A DNA stretch of 64,000 nucleotides from Chryseobacterium scophthalmum (GTDB lineage Bacteria; Bacteroidota; Bacteroidia; Flavobacteriales; Weeksellaceae): NCBI RefSeq assembly GCF_900143185.1, contig NZ_FSRQ01000001.1:1550001-1614000 (forward strand). The letters run 5' to 3'. A program made the translations under genes and the position numbers. Below are positions 8,652 to 17,213 of the stretch, one piece after another (position 1 is the stretch's first letter; the number at the start of each line of letters is the position of its first letter). The notes below the pieces were generated by a model. The model saw only the letters and a list, made by a program, of their open reading frames with translations, had not been told where the DNA came from and ran no database searches.

Positions 8652-8870
8652 ATGTTATTAGCAACACAATTAGAACGAGTTTTTATACTCAAAGATAAAG
8701 GACAGGACATCAGACTGACCGACCCCGAACCACGTTGGAGCGTGGAAGCCGTAATGAATTTTTACGCCAATATGTACCCGATACTCACAACGGCAAAAGT
8801 ATCTGCACCGCAAATCAAAGACGATGCAGTAGAGTACAAATTTGAGAGCGTAATGGGAACGAAAGGTTAA
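8652..8870 (+). CDS. PRTRC system protein C
   Basis: This compact 72-residue protein (MLLATQLERVFILKDKGQ ... TDPEPRWSVEAVMNFYA) has the ThiS-like small-protein length and the DPxPxxSxEEV-like segment of PRTRC protein C. Its pairing with a ThiF-like gene in the same operon suggests, by analogy to ThiF/ThiS partners, a carrier role, but the C-terminus here (VMGTKG) has one terminal Gly rather than a GG, so that is only inference. Confidence 0.85.
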   Translation: MLLATQLERVFILKDKGQDIRLTDPEPRWSVEAVMNFYANMYPILTTAKVSAPQIKDDAVEYKFESVMGTKG

Positions 8871-8886
8871 CCAAATATTTAAAGCA

Positions 8887-10038
8887 ATGAATTATGCACA
8901 AACATATCCTATCGGGAACTATCACAATACCCGAACAGCAACGACAACGGCAATTGCACCGACAGCTGAACGAGTTCGCCAATTGGATGCAAAAGCCAAA
9001 GGATGCAAACGAAATGCGGAAAGACAAACGCAAGTCTGTACCGACAGCAATGTTGCCGATGGTTTTCTAAAGAGTACGTTTCTGCCTAAACTGAAAGAAA
9101 CCAAAACTGTACAGGCTTGCAGGAAATCGAAGATGGAAAGGGATTTTTTTCAGTCCCTTTCCAAATTGGGAGAGCATTACCAAATTGAACCGAAGCAAAC
9201 ACAACAGTTTCCTTATCCCTACAATATGGCATTGGCTATCTCGGATATACAAGAAAAACTAAACCAAAAGGTTTTGGATTGGGAAGAAATCCGTTTGGTA
9301 CAGGACATTAAGAAAACCTATTTCGTAAGTGAGGAACGCTATAATACAGGCTCAACATTGTTTTATATTCCCATTGCTTCCTTATACCGAATGTTGCACA
9401 ACCGTAAGCGGAAAAGAAACGCCCATTTGCTATTGTCCGTTTGTGCTTATCTGTACCACATAGCTGACATTCCGTACTACAGACAAGAAGCAAGCTATCT
9501 GTATTGGATGTATGAAATGATGAATGACTGGGTTGAACAGGACGATTATACAGATGAAACAGCCGTTTATCTTGCAGAGATAAAGCAAGCCGAATACATC
9601 GGGGATTATATGGAACAGCGGATTTATAACCGCATCAATCTGACCGTATTTGAACAGCGTGTCAACAGCTTTAAAGCCAAAGACGATATTGATAAAGAAT
9701 GTTTGAACGTAGCAAAAGAAGCCTTTGCCCTTTATCAGACCTATCCGAATGAAAACGTATTCCGCAACGCTAAACCTAACGGAGAAGCATTGGAAGAAGA
9801 TATGGAGAACATTATAGGAATGGAAAAATACATATCCTTTTACGCAGACCACAAAGGCTGGCTCAATGAAACGCTCATAGAATCGGTAAACAATGAAATA
9901 CAGGAATACGGACAAATCGAAGAACCTATTATCCAAAAACAGTTTGACGGTAGGGATATAACCGCCAACAACCTTTGTTTTGAAAACCGATTATTTGAAC
10001 TACTGCACAGATTAAGGGACATTTTACACACCTTTTAA
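8887..10038 (+). CDS. PRTRC system protein F-like
   Basis: The 383-residue protein sits at the protein F position of the cassette. The first 95 residues are low in structure and basic; the remainder is helical, with LFYIPIASLYRMLHNRKRKRN and YHIADIPYYRQEASYLYWMYEMM as the most protein-like blocks. No catalytic motif is visible. The assignment rests on order (E-C-F-B-ThiF) and length. The distance to the preceding gene is 16 bp and to the next 10 bp, so it is cotranscribed. Confidence 0.75.
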   Translation: MNYAQTYPIGNYHNTRTATTTAIAPTAERVRQLDAKAKGCKRNAERQTQVCTDSNVADGFLKSTFLPKLKETKTVQACRKSKMERDFFQSLSKLGEHYQIEPKQTQQFPYPYNMALAISDIQEKLNQKVLDWEEIRLVQDIKKTYFVSEERYNTGSTLFYIPIASLYRMLHNRKRKRNAHLLLSVCAYLYHIADIPYYRQEASYLYWMYEMMNDWVEQDDYTDETAVYLAEIKQAEYIGDYMEQRIYNRINLTVFEQRVNSFKAKDDIDKECLNVAKEAFALYQTYPNENVFRNAKPNGEALEEDMENIIGMEKYISFYADHKGWLNETLIESVNNEIQEYGQIEEPIIQKQFDGRDITANNLCFENRLFELLHRLRDILHTF

Positions 10039-10048
10039 AATTGGAACT

Positions 10049-10774
10049 ATGGAAGCTACAAACGACATAACAAAAGACTTTGGCACATTGTACAACCCTA
10101 AATCGGCTTTGGTATTCTATGAAACCAAAGGAAGCAATACCGATGTTTATGTTGAGCATTTTGATATGGACAAAAACGGTAACCCTATCAACGCCCACCC
10201 ATTGACCGTAAAGGAAGCCAATGTATTGGCAAAGGCATTGAACACCGAACAGGAGAAGAACAAAGCCTTTTTGAAGTCGAACGGAATTTTGCCGACCAAC
10301 ATTCTGCACATCAATCCGAATGCGGATAAAGGTGCGGTAATTTGGTACACAAAAGCACAGCAAAGGCAGTTGTATTTTGTCGATAGTCTGCAAATCCCCA
10401 ACGGAATAGCACAAGTACCGCCAATGCTTTGGAAAGCCAGTAAAAATGGATTAAGCGTGTTTGCCCTAACAAGCGACAGAAGACCCACAGAAAAGACAAA
10501 ACTGTATCATACACCATATTTCAATATTTACGAAGACGGCAAAGTCTGTATGGGAACGGTGAGCATTGAAATTAAAAAATCCGCTTCGGTGGAAGAATTT
10601 ATACAGGCTTGGGAATACTATTTTTTCAATTCCTATTTCAGCCACTTGTTAGGTAAACATAATCCCATAAAAGGCAATTGTGTTACCGTATGGAAAGACC
10701 TTGTAAACACAGACAAACCCTTTCCAAAAGAAGTATTGAAACCGAATAATAAAACCCTTAAAAATCTATTGTAA
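10049..10774 (+). CDS. PRTRC system protein B
   Basis: The 241-residue protein contains the PRTRC-B features PKSALVFYETKG, a central VIWYTKAQQRQLYF and the conserved LYHTPYFNIYEDGKVCMG. Its final codons overlap the start of the ThiF gene (the TAA ends at 10774, the base where the next ATG begins). The function is unproven. The tight coupling with ThiF suggests the two act together. Confidence 0.85.
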   Translation: MEATNDITKDFGTLYNPKSALVFYETKGSNTDVYVEHFDMDKNGNPINAHPLTVKEANVLAKALNTEQEKNKAFLKSNGILPTNILHINPNADKGAVIWYTKAQQRQLYFVDSLQIPNGIAQVPPMLWKASKNGLSVFALTSDRRPTEKTKLYHTPYFNIYEDGKVCMGTVSIEIKKSASVEEFIQAWEYYFFNSYFSHLLGKHNPIKGNCVTVWKDLVNTDKPFPKEVLKPNNKTLKNLL

Positions 10775-11580
10775 TGGAAACAGTAAAAACAGCCGTTCAT
10801 TTTACGGACAACTATCTGATAAGTCCGACCAACCCGATTGACGTCAATTTGATTGGTGCGGGTGGCACAGGTTCAAAGGTCTTAACTGCTTTAATGGAAA
10901 TGAGCCACAGCCTAACAGAATTGGAACACCCAGGGTTGCAGGTGCGTTTGTGGGATGATGATGTTATAACCGAAGCAAATTTAGGAAGACAGCGATTTGC
11001 ACTGAGTGAAACAGGATTGTACAAATCCGTAGCCTTGATAAACCGTGTCAATCGTTTTATGGGTACGAATTGGAAAGCAGAAACCCAAAAATTTGAACGT
11101 AATAATTTCGGTGGTCTGCCCGAAAATGCAAAGGCAACGATTTACATTACTTGCGTGGATAACGTACAGGCACGATTTGATATTGCCGAAATGCTCAAAG
11201 CGATGAGCAAACGCAGAGCCAACCGTGACGAACCAAAGTATTGGTTAGACTTTGGCAACAGCCAACAAACAGGACAAGTGATACTATCTACAATCGGAGA
11301 GATTAAACAACCCAACTCTGAGAAATACGAAACGGTGGCAAGCCTGCCAATGGTTACGGATGAATTTGGCGAACTGCTGAAACAGTCCGAACAAACAGAC
11401 GACACGCCAAGTTGCAGTTTAGCCGAAGCATTGGAAAAACAGGACTTGTATATCAATGCTACATTGGCTCAAATGGGTTGTTCCTTATTATGGTCTATGT
11501 TCCGCTATGGAATGACCGAAAACAGGGGCTTTTTTCTTAATTTGAAGAACTTCCAGACCCAACCCTTAAAAGTCGCCTGA
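10774..11580 (+). CDS. PRTRC system ThiF family protein
   Basis: The 268-residue protein has the E1/ThiF-type nucleotide-binding fold: glycine-rich VNLIGAGGTGSKVLTAL at residues 24-40, then RLWDDDVITEANLGRQRF, the arginine segment that contacts ATP in this superfamily, and YITCVDNVQARF. E1-like enzymes adenylate a small carrier protein. The likely partner here would be PRTRC protein C, which is inference. It is the last gene of the operon; no PRTRC ParB-like (A) or D gene is seen in the window. Confidence 0.9.
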   Translation: METVKTAVHFTDNYLISPTNPIDVNLIGAGGTGSKVLTALMEMSHSLTELEHPGLQVRLWDDDVITEANLGRQRFALSETGLYKSVALINRVNRFMGTNWKAETQKFERNNFGGLPENAKATIYITCVDNVQARFDIAEMLKAMSKRRANRDEPKYWLDFGNSQQTGQVILSTIGEIKQPNSEKYETVASLPMVTDEFGELLKQSEQTDDTPSCSLAEALEKQDLYINATLAQMGCSLLWSMFRYGMTENRGFFLNLKNFQTQPLKVA

Positions 11581-11950
11581 CAGCCAAAATCGGGCGGCAA
11601 AAATGCAATTCCTTCCTGCGGTCGGAAACGCATTTTTGCGTTCAAAAGGTACAATCACTTTGCTAAAATGTACCGTTTCACAAATTCCACTCTTTACATT
11701 TTATCAAACAGATTGCGAAATCTTTGCTGGGATATTTGGTATCCCTTTCGTTATTTTAGCTGACTTCATTTCTTTCCACACAGCGACCAAAGAAAAGAAG
11801 CAAAAGAATCTCGCTTGGTTAGTGATGGCTTTTTGTAAGTCAAGGCTTTATTTTTATTAAATTTGATAATAGTTAATGAGCTCGAATTCATCTAAAGAGC
11901 TATTGACTATTCTTAAATAAATTAATAGTCAAACTTAGTATAGATTATAA
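11581..11950. other. Intergenic region with hairpins after the PRTRC operon
   Basis: A 10-bp stem GCAAAAATGC/GCATTTTTGC (11597-11606 with 11630-11639), with an inner TTCC/GGAA pair, lies 17 bp past the ThiF stop and may end the transcript or protect its 3' end. A second short stem, GGTACA/TGTACC, follows at 11649-11674. The open frame at 11603-11860 spans these hairpins and is not convincing. The region marks the switch from GC-richer core to AT-rich cargo. Confidence 0.55.
11903..11932. promoter_or_regulatory. Inverted repeat before the sacsin-like gene
   Basis: TTGACTATT (11903-11911) and AATAGTCAA (11924-11932) form a perfect 9-bp dyad ending 19 bp before the ATG at 11951. Its position fits an operator or a 5'-UTR hairpin controlling the downstream cargo gene. 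Confidence 0.5.
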
Positions 11951-14900
11951 ATGATTGAAAAAGAATTTGTACAACAAAGGCGCAAAGAAATTGCAGAAAT
12001 CAGACATGCGGATAGTGTATATAGAGATATCCAAGCAAGAGAAGAAGAAAGAGAAGAATATGAAAAACGCTGGTTTTGGGAACTACTTCAAAATGCAAAA
12101 GATTCTATTGAGGAAAATCAAAGTATTAGAGTCAAGATAGAGATAACCGACAAACAGATTTCCTTTTCGCATACTGGAAATCCATTTGAACTTGACGATA
12201 TTCTGAGTCTAATTATACAAGGATCATCAAAAAACAATAAAGAAGGTAAAACTGGAAGATTTGGTACAGGTTTTATGACTACGTATCTACTTTCAAAAAG
12301 GGTACATATCATTGGAAAGCTTACTGAAAATCAGGGTTGTTTTAGTTTTCTGTTAAATCGTGATGCTACAGATAACGATCATTTTTATCGGTTACAATTA
12401 GATTCAAATGAAGAGTTCGACAATTCAATCCGAGAAGAAAGTTATCTCGACAAGGGAGAATTTCAAACATTATTCACTTATGAGTTAGATTCAAAAGGAA
12501 AGGAAACAGCAAAGATAGGTCTTCTCTGCCTTGACGAGCTTATTCCAATAACACAACTTTTTAATGAACAGATAGAATCTGTTACAGTAACTGAGAACGG
12601 AACTACCAAAACTTTTTCAAAAATTCTACTCGATACACATGAGGAAGTGGGAATTGCAGAATGGCAAATCAATACTGTTGTGGATAATATAGAATGTGTT
12701 AGTTTAAAAGCATACATTCAAAAAGATAACAACTTTGAAGCCTGTATCATTACACAGTTACAGGAAGATAAAGAATTTATTTTTCCGCTGACACCCAATT
12801 ACCCCCGATTGTATTACACATTCCCACTGATTGGAACTGAGGAAATAGGAATACCTATTATTATCAATTCGACAAATTTTGACCCACGTGTTGAAAGAGA
12901 TGGTATTTACCTTAAAAAGGTATCTGAGGAAGGAAGTGAGTCTTCCAATAAAGAAATCATAAACAAAGCATTAACCAAAAGTATGCTCTCCTTTGCTAAT
13001 CTGTTCAAAAGCAAAAACATAAAAGGTCTGTATGAGTTATTCAGCTTTGATCTTTCAAAAGACCTTAAGTGGATAGATCACAAATGGTTCACGGATGTTA
13101 AGGAAAAGGCTATAGAGCTTTTGGCGTCTGAAGAGTTTATTCATTATAATGGTGCAGATGAAAAATACAGCAGACTGAGTGATCTGACAATATCGTTCAC
13201 TGATAAAAAAGAATATACTTCAGAGCTATGGAACCTTCTTTCAGAAATTAAATATCTTCGAATTCCATTACACATAGAACTTTTTAACTGGATTAAGGTA
13301 GCTGAAAAAATTGCAATCATCAAGCAGAATGTAGAGAGTACCTATGATCTGGATTTTGTCTGGGGTATTAATGAACTTATTGAGACAATTGAAGAAAAAG
13401 AATCTCTTTCTGAACTTGATGATTCCTTGAATATCCAAGGTCACGTATGGTTGAACCGATTTTATTCTTTGGTCGTTAAAATAAAGGGACAGTTTCCACT
13501 AGGTAACAGGATATCATTAAACCAAAAAGATAATTTCAGAAAAGCCGAAGGTATTAGTTGGGATATATCCAAAGATGACGAACTTGTTGCTATTTCGGAT
13601 CTAATTGAACTTAATTTTGGGGAACGATTATTTTCGAGACACATTATTGAATTCAGCATTAGTAGTGTGGAACGGTTCTCGATTCAGAATGCGATATCTG
13701 AGCTGAAATCAGAATTAAATGATTTAACCGAAACAGCATTAGTAAATATAAAAAACCAAGAAGCAAGTGCAAGATTACTGAAATGGCTTATCGTAAAAGG
13801 ACATAAAGATATTATTAAAGACCTTAAAGTACTGACAGGAGCAAATAAGAAGAATGAGGAAAGTTTTGGATATGACCATTTCCCAAAGACAGATCATCTT
13901 TTGTTGACTCCCAAAGTTTACTTTGAAGCCGAATTTCCATTGTACGCTAATCTCGTCAGGGATAAAGATTGTCTAAATGAGGTATATAATATTTTTTTAG
14001 AAACAGAAGATTATGCTTATCTAAACAACAATGGGTTTGTACATTTGACTCCAATAGTCATAAAAACTGAGAATGCAACGGTTAAGTTGTTAGAGCATCT
14101 TCTAGTACATGAAAATGATCTGAATTTATTGCGAGATGCGGACGGACAGCTTAAATACAAATTTGAAGTGTCTTTTTCAGATTTCGCATATCTAACTACC
14201 TCTGATGGGCATATCTATGGTCGTAACACGACGCAGAAGTCAAGTCTAGAACGACTTAAATTTATGCTGACAGAAGCAGTAGATAAAGATGGACTGTTTG
14301 ATGAAGATAAACAAAAAATTACGCTGGAAGGATTAGAAAACCCTATCTATTTAAGGCAAAGCCTTTGGGTATACCGAGCACGCGGTCTAAACTGGATTAA
14401 TGTAAAGACACAAAGTGAAGGAAGCGAAGCAAAGTTTGTAAGTGAAACTCCTTCCTCAAAGAATCTCTCCGAACTCCTAAAAAATGATGATGGATTGATA
14501 AAGACCATACGTGGTGCCAGACAGCAGAGCTTTCTGAATAAATTGGGCGTGGGTGTATCTGATCTAATACGCAACACGCTTCCTTCCGATGAACTCCGTT
14601 TAAGCTGGGATAAAGCCATTACAAATATGATTACAAGTGATGCAGATCCTGAATTGGTTCAGGAGATTTTTAATGATCCAGGAATAAAGAAAGAATATGA
14701 AAGAAGGCTAAATGAGAGGAAATTAATTGGCAGAAACCAGTCTATAGGCAAATTGATCGAAATACTTTTCAAGGAGTACATAGATGATCTGCGGTCAAAA
14801 GGAGCTTCCCTAAATATAGATAGAAGACCTTTCGGTAGTGATTATATACTCACTGAGGAATCATCTGATCTTGTCAATGCAAACGGTGAACGTGAAGGTT

Positions 14901-15286
14901 TCAAAATCAATGACTGGTTGATAGAACTGAAAGCTACAGGAAGAGAATATGCGGCTATGACTCCTTTACAAGCACAAAAAGCAACAGAAGAAAAAGATAA
15001 TTACGCATTGGTAGTAGTTCCTCTTAATGGTGCTGACCCCGATGTTGAATACCTAAGGCAACACGCCAAGGTAATAAGTAATATAGGTTACAGGATAAAT
15101 AATATTTATCCTGATTATAATGAAGTCGAAATAAGGAAAAGTGATCTCAATAGTGGAAAAGATGGGATTTCGGTCAATATTGAAGATCAGAATATAAGGT
15201 TTAATGTCAATTCAGAAATATGGGTTTCGGAAGAAACTAATATAGAAGGTTTTATCAAACTTATTTTTAAGGGAATAACAGATTAG
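11951..15286 (+). CDS. Sacsin-like GHKL ATPase with C-terminal PD-(D/E)xK/DUF3883-like domain
   Basis: The 1111-residue protein starts with a Hsp90/sacsin-type ATP-binding module: FWELLQNAKDSI (N box, about residue 45), ISFSHTGNPFELDDI (G1, with DNG replaced by HTG as in sacsin relatives) and TGRFGTGFMTTYLLS (G2). About 750 residues without recognised motifs follow. The C-terminus (about 935-1060) has SIGKLIEILFKEY, FGSDYIL and INDWLIELKATG, an ExK pair like that of DUF3883/Mrr-type nucleases. ATP-gated chaperone-nuclease fusions of this sort occur in defence islands. No partner gene is adjacent and base composition is AT-rich, so it looks like stand-alone cargo. Its role in phage or plasmid exclusion is inference. 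Confidence 0.75.
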   Translation: MIEKEFVQQRRKEIAEIRHADSVYRDIQAREEEREEYEKRWFWELLQNAKDSIEENQSIRVKIEITDKQISFSHTGNPFELDDILSLIIQGSSKNNKEGKTGRFGTGFMTTYLLSKRVHIIGKLTENQGCFSFLLNRDATDNDHFYRLQLDSNEEFDNSIREESYLDKGEFQTLFTYELDSKGKETAKIGLLCLDELIPITQLFNEQIESVTVTENGTTKTFSKILLDTHEEVGIAEWQINTVVDNIECVSLKAYIQKDNNFEACIITQLQEDKEFIFPLTPNYPRLYYTFPLIGTEEIGIPIIINSTNFDPRVERDGIYLKKVSEEGSESSNKEIINKALTKSMLSFANLFKSKNIKGLYELFSFDLSKDLKWIDHKWFTDVKEKAIELLASEEFIHYNGADEKYSRLSDLTISFTDKKEYTSELWNLLSEIKYLRIPLHIELFNWIKVAEKIAIIKQNVESTYDLDFVWGINELIETIEEKESLSELDDSLNIQGHVWLNRFYSLVVKIKGQFPLGNRISLNQKDNFRKAEGISWDISKDDELVAISDLIELNFGERLFSRHIIEFSISSVERFSIQNAISELKSELNDLTETALVNIKNQEASARLLKWLIVKGHKDIIKDLKVLTGANKKNEESFGYDHFPKTDHLLLTPKVYFEAEFPLYANLVRDKDCLNEVYNIFLETEDYAYLNNNGFVHLTPIVIKTENATVKLLEHLLVHENDLNLLRDADGQLKYKFEVSFSDFAYLTTSDGHIYGRNTTQKSSLERLKFMLTEAVDKDGLFDEDKQKITLEGLENPIYLRQSLWVYRARGLNWINVKTQSEGSEAKFVSETPSSKNLSELLKNDDGLIKTIRGARQQSFLNKLGVGVSDLIRNTLPSDELRLSWDKAITNMITSDADPELVQEIFNDPGIKKEYERRLNERKLIGRNQSIGKLIEILFKEYIDDLRSKGASLNIDRRPFGSDYILTEESSDLVNANGEREGFKINDWLIELKATGREYAAMTPLQAQKATEEKDNYALVVVPLNGADPDVEYLRQHAKVISNIGYRINNIYPDYNEVEIRKSDLNSGKDGISVNIEDQNIRFNVNSEIWVSEETNIEGFIKLIFKGITD

Positions 15287-15369
15287 AGAGAATACTTACA
15301 GAACTATCACGTTGTATATCTTGACTTTTTACTCACAGCAATTTGCTACTATCAATGTAAAAAAATATT

Positions 15370-15762
15370 TCAGCCATTGACAGCATTGTCAATGGTTTTT
15401 TTAAAATCATCCGTAACGCTACCAATAAGTAGACAGCTCGAAAAACCAATTTCCAAGAGAGCTTTACAGACTTTCTCGTCATCAATATCACTATGAGCAA
15501 TTAGCTTTACAGAGGAATATTCCGTTCTCAATTTTTGAAGTTTTGCTATTATCTTTTTTTCGTAGAAATCAAGGTCGATTATACAAATGTTAGGTAGTGT
15601 ATTTAATATTGACAATTGATGTAATCCATCTTCTATCGTTTCAGACCGAAATATTACTTCAATGCCTGAAGCAGTGAACTCGTTGCAGATTAAATCCAAA
15701 ATCGGACTTCTATCATTAATAAAGGCGAGTGATTTTTTTTGTTGTGCGGTACCAGTTTCCAT
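15370..15762 (-). CDS. Receiver-like (response-regulator fold) protein, possibly degenerate
   Basis: From the ATG at 15762 the protein has 130 residues and consists of one receiver-like domain: FINDRSP with the acidic Asn16-Asp17 position, IIDLD with candidate phosphoacceptor Asp63, and IAHSD with Ser91. The conserved lysine near the end is missing (CLLIGSV), so phosphorylation may not occur or may not signal normally. There is no output domain. An upstream in-frame start at 15858 would add residues that overlap a palindrome and is less likely. It lies next to the two excisionase-like HTH genes and may take part in regulating the element. Confidence 0.65.
   Translation of the reverse strand: METGTAQQKKSLAFINDRSPILDLICNEFTASGIEVIFRSETIEDGLHQLSILNTLPNICIIDLDFYEKKIIAKLQKLRTEYSSVKLIAHSDIDDEKVCKALLEIGFSSCLLIGSVTDDFKKTIDNAVNG
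15374..15402 (+). terminator. Terminator for the sacsin-like gene
   Basis: CCATTGAC/GTCAATGG with a 6-nt loop is followed by TTTTTTT on the plus strand, about 90 bp after the stop at 15286. It overlaps the last codons of the convergent receiver-like gene. Confidence 0.75.
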
Positions 15763-15830
15763 ATCATCATACTTTTTTAAGTTGATGTAGTCCTGCACAA
15801 AAAAAGAAGCGCAGGCAACTACACTTAACG

Positions 15831-15940
15831 CACATTGAGGTACTGGTATACCCGACAACGAATAAGCGAGCGCCCACGCCTATGGCATGAGCGTTCTTCC
15901 TTATCGTCCCGTTGTCTAAAAATTACCAGTTTTCAATGTG
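15831..15940. repeat. Nested imperfect palindrome (about 110 bp)
   Basis: Outer arms CACATTGAGGTACTGGTA (15831-15848) and TACCAGTTTTCAATGTG (15924-15940), middle arms GACAAC (15854) and GTTGTC (15911) with CGAATAAG/CTTATCG, and an inner GCC-TAT-GGC tip fold into one long interrupted hairpin. It occupies the space between the receiver-like gene and the HTH genes. It could be a structured RNA, a large operator or a remnant of a mobile sequence. Confidence 0.6.
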
Positions 15941-16037
15941 GGACTTAAAGCAAAAACACTTTAAGATTTTCTATATTTTCAATAGCAAAGATACTAAACT
16001 CGTTCTTATAAGAAAACATAATCTGGACTGACTTTGG

Positions 16038-16337
16038 TTATTGTGTATCCGTGTTATTACTACAGTAATTTTTTTCCAATACAGTCATTATATCACTTTC
16101 CTTATAAATTATCTTGCCACCCACTTGTACATACGGAAGAATTTTATCATCTCTATATTGCTGTAAAGTCCTTTTGCTAATGTGTAGTAGTCTGCACAAA
16201 TCTTCGCCCGACAGGTAAATCTCTCCGTTCATTACAGGACGGTAGTTTTTCAAGATTTCTTCGATATGGCTTCTTAACTGAGAAATCATATCTTGATGAA
16301 TAATGATTTCTTCATTGTCATTCGTGAATAAATCCAT
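16038..16337 (-). CDS. Helix-turn-helix (MerR/excisionase-type) DNA-binding protein
   Basis: From ATG 16337 the protein (99 aa) begins MDLFTNDNEEIIIHQD and carries a C-terminal HTH_17-type domain: GEIYLSGEDLCRLLHISKRTLQQYRDDKILPY, then VGGKIIYKESDI. Proteins of this type act as excision factors (compare Xis2c/Xis2d of CTnDOT) or regulators. The chosen start overlaps the stop of the upstream paralogue by 20 nt, which is a better fit than the longer frame from 16385 that would read deep into that gene. The operon mate is its paralogue. Confidence 0.85.
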   Translation of the reverse strand: MDLFTNDNEEIIIHQDMISQLRSHIEEILKNYRPVMNGEIYLSGEDLCRLLHISKRTLQQYRDDKILPYVQVGGKIIYKESDIMTVLEKNYCSNNTDTQ

Positions 16338-16629
16338 TGGTATTGGTATTGTACGGCTGACCTGCTTCGAGCAAAGCCTGCACATCCGAGTGTTTATAAT
16401 AATTCTTGCGGTTCAGTTTGGAATAAGGCAATAAGCCTTTGTTCTTATAAGTCTGCAAAGTCCGTTTGGTAGTGTTCATCATTAAACATACTTCCTGGTT
16501 ATCAAGCCATTTCTCCTCTTTGAAAATAGGCATGTATTTTCTCGTGGCTTTTTCGGTCATTTCCAAAAGTTCCCTTAGCTCATTCTTCATCCCGTCCAAT
16601 GCAGACTTTTGTATTGCGATAACTTCCAT
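16318..16629 (-). CDS. Helix-turn-helix (MerR/excisionase-type) DNA-binding protein, paralogue
   Basis: The 103-residue protein has an N-terminal helix pair (ALDGMKNELRELLEM) and the same HTH_17 pattern, DNQEVCLMMNTTKRTLQTYKNKGLLPY followed by LNRKNYYKHSDV. Two such paralogues in one operon match the excision operons of Bacteroidota conjugative transposons, where small HTH proteins act with RteC and topoisomerase. An excision role here is inference from that arrangement. The shared core-element motif lies 62-101 bp upstream. Confidence 0.85.
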   Translation of the reverse strand: MEVIAIQKSALDGMKNELRELLEMTEKATRKYMPIFKEEKWLDNQEVCLMMNTTKRTLQTYKNKGLLPYSKLNRKNYYKHSDVQALLEAGQPYNTNTNGFIHE

Positions 16630-16690
16630 TGTTTGCTTGATTTTTCTGTGGAAGTCGAATTTACTAAGGCTTATTACAGGGTTGGGAAAT

Positions 16691-16730
16691 GTGGTATTGA
16701 TTGGCTTTGAGAGGCAGTATTTGGCAGTTT
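16691..16730 (+). promoter_or_regulatory. Shared motif site 1, upstream of the HTH operon
   Basis: GTGGTATT, then TTGGCTTTGAGAGG (16701-16714), then CAGTATTTGGCAG. The central 14 nt are identical to site 5 at 58.37 kb. It lies 62-101 bp before the HTH start and belongs to a set of five upstream sites. Confidence 0.55.
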
Positions 16731-16746
16731 ACTTTTGCCACATACG

Positions 16747-16785
16747 AAAAATCGGATAACCTTTTGGGCTATCCGATTTTGTTTT
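16747..16785 (-). terminator. Terminator of the traE-Q operon (distal)
   Basis: AAAATCGGATA (16748-16758) pairs with TATCCGATTTT (16770-16780). The T tail on the minus strand is provided by the A-rich left arm. It lies about 25 bp past the last gene of the minus-strand operon and could work in both directions. Confidence 0.8.
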
Positions 16786-16808
16786 AAATATTATTGTAAG
16801 AATATGTA

Positions 16809-17108
16809 TCAGCGTGGGGCAGGCTGTTCCGTTTTTACTTCCTGCTGTTTTTTCTCTCTATCTTTTTTCATTTGCGAATACGACCAAATGAAAAGAATAC
16901 CGATAATAATTAAGGCATAGGCAATCCACTTGCCAACACGTTCTATAAAACGGATAAATACAGAGGCTTCAAAACTCGAAAAACCTTCCGCACCCACGGC
17001 ATTTCGCCTGTAAAATTTTCTACGTCTTATCCAATAGATAAGCCCTATTCCTATAACAAGAGGAATAATACCCAGTACCAATTGAGAAGTAACCGCATCC
17101 ATACCCAT
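16809..17108 (-). CDS. Small membrane protein at the end of the tra operon
   Basis: The 99-residue protein has two hydrophobic segments (LVLGIIPLVIGIGLIYWI and IAYALIIIGILFIWSY) separated by a basic loop (RRRKFYRRN), and a charged C-terminus. Relatives beside traQ on Bacteroidota elements carry misleading transporter names; nothing here suggests transport chemistry. A terminator separates it from traQ, so it may be transcribed partly on its own. Its role is unknown but probably lies in the conjugation apparatus envelope. Confidence 0.7.
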   Translation of the reverse strand: MGMDAVTSQLVLGIIPLVIGIGLIYWIRRRKFYRRNAVGAEGFSSFEASVFIRFIERVGKWIAYALIIIGILFIWSYSQMKKDREKKQQEVKTEQPAPR

Positions 17109-17165
17109 TGAAATTATAAATCAAGTAAAATTAAACAAAATCATCCTACGTCGAAAGCCGAAAAG

Positions 17166-17195
17166 CAAAAAACCGACTTTACAGGTCGGTTTTTA
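17166..17195 (-). terminator. Terminator after traQ
   Basis: AACCGAC/GTCGGTT stem (17171-17177 with 17185-17191) flanked by A6 and T5 runs works on both strands. It lies 20 bp after the traQ stop. Confidence 0.8.
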
Positions 17196-17213
17196 TCTTC
17201 GTTTAAGTTGCAC

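Noticed and set aside
11603..11860. 85-codon open frame after the ThiF gene
   Set aside because: Overlaps two hairpins and ends in a low-complexity peptide resembling non-coding translations.
11951..11951. Idea that the sacsin-like gene belongs to the PRTRC operon
   Set aside because: A 370-bp gap with hairpins, a separate dyad and a clear change in base composition separate them.
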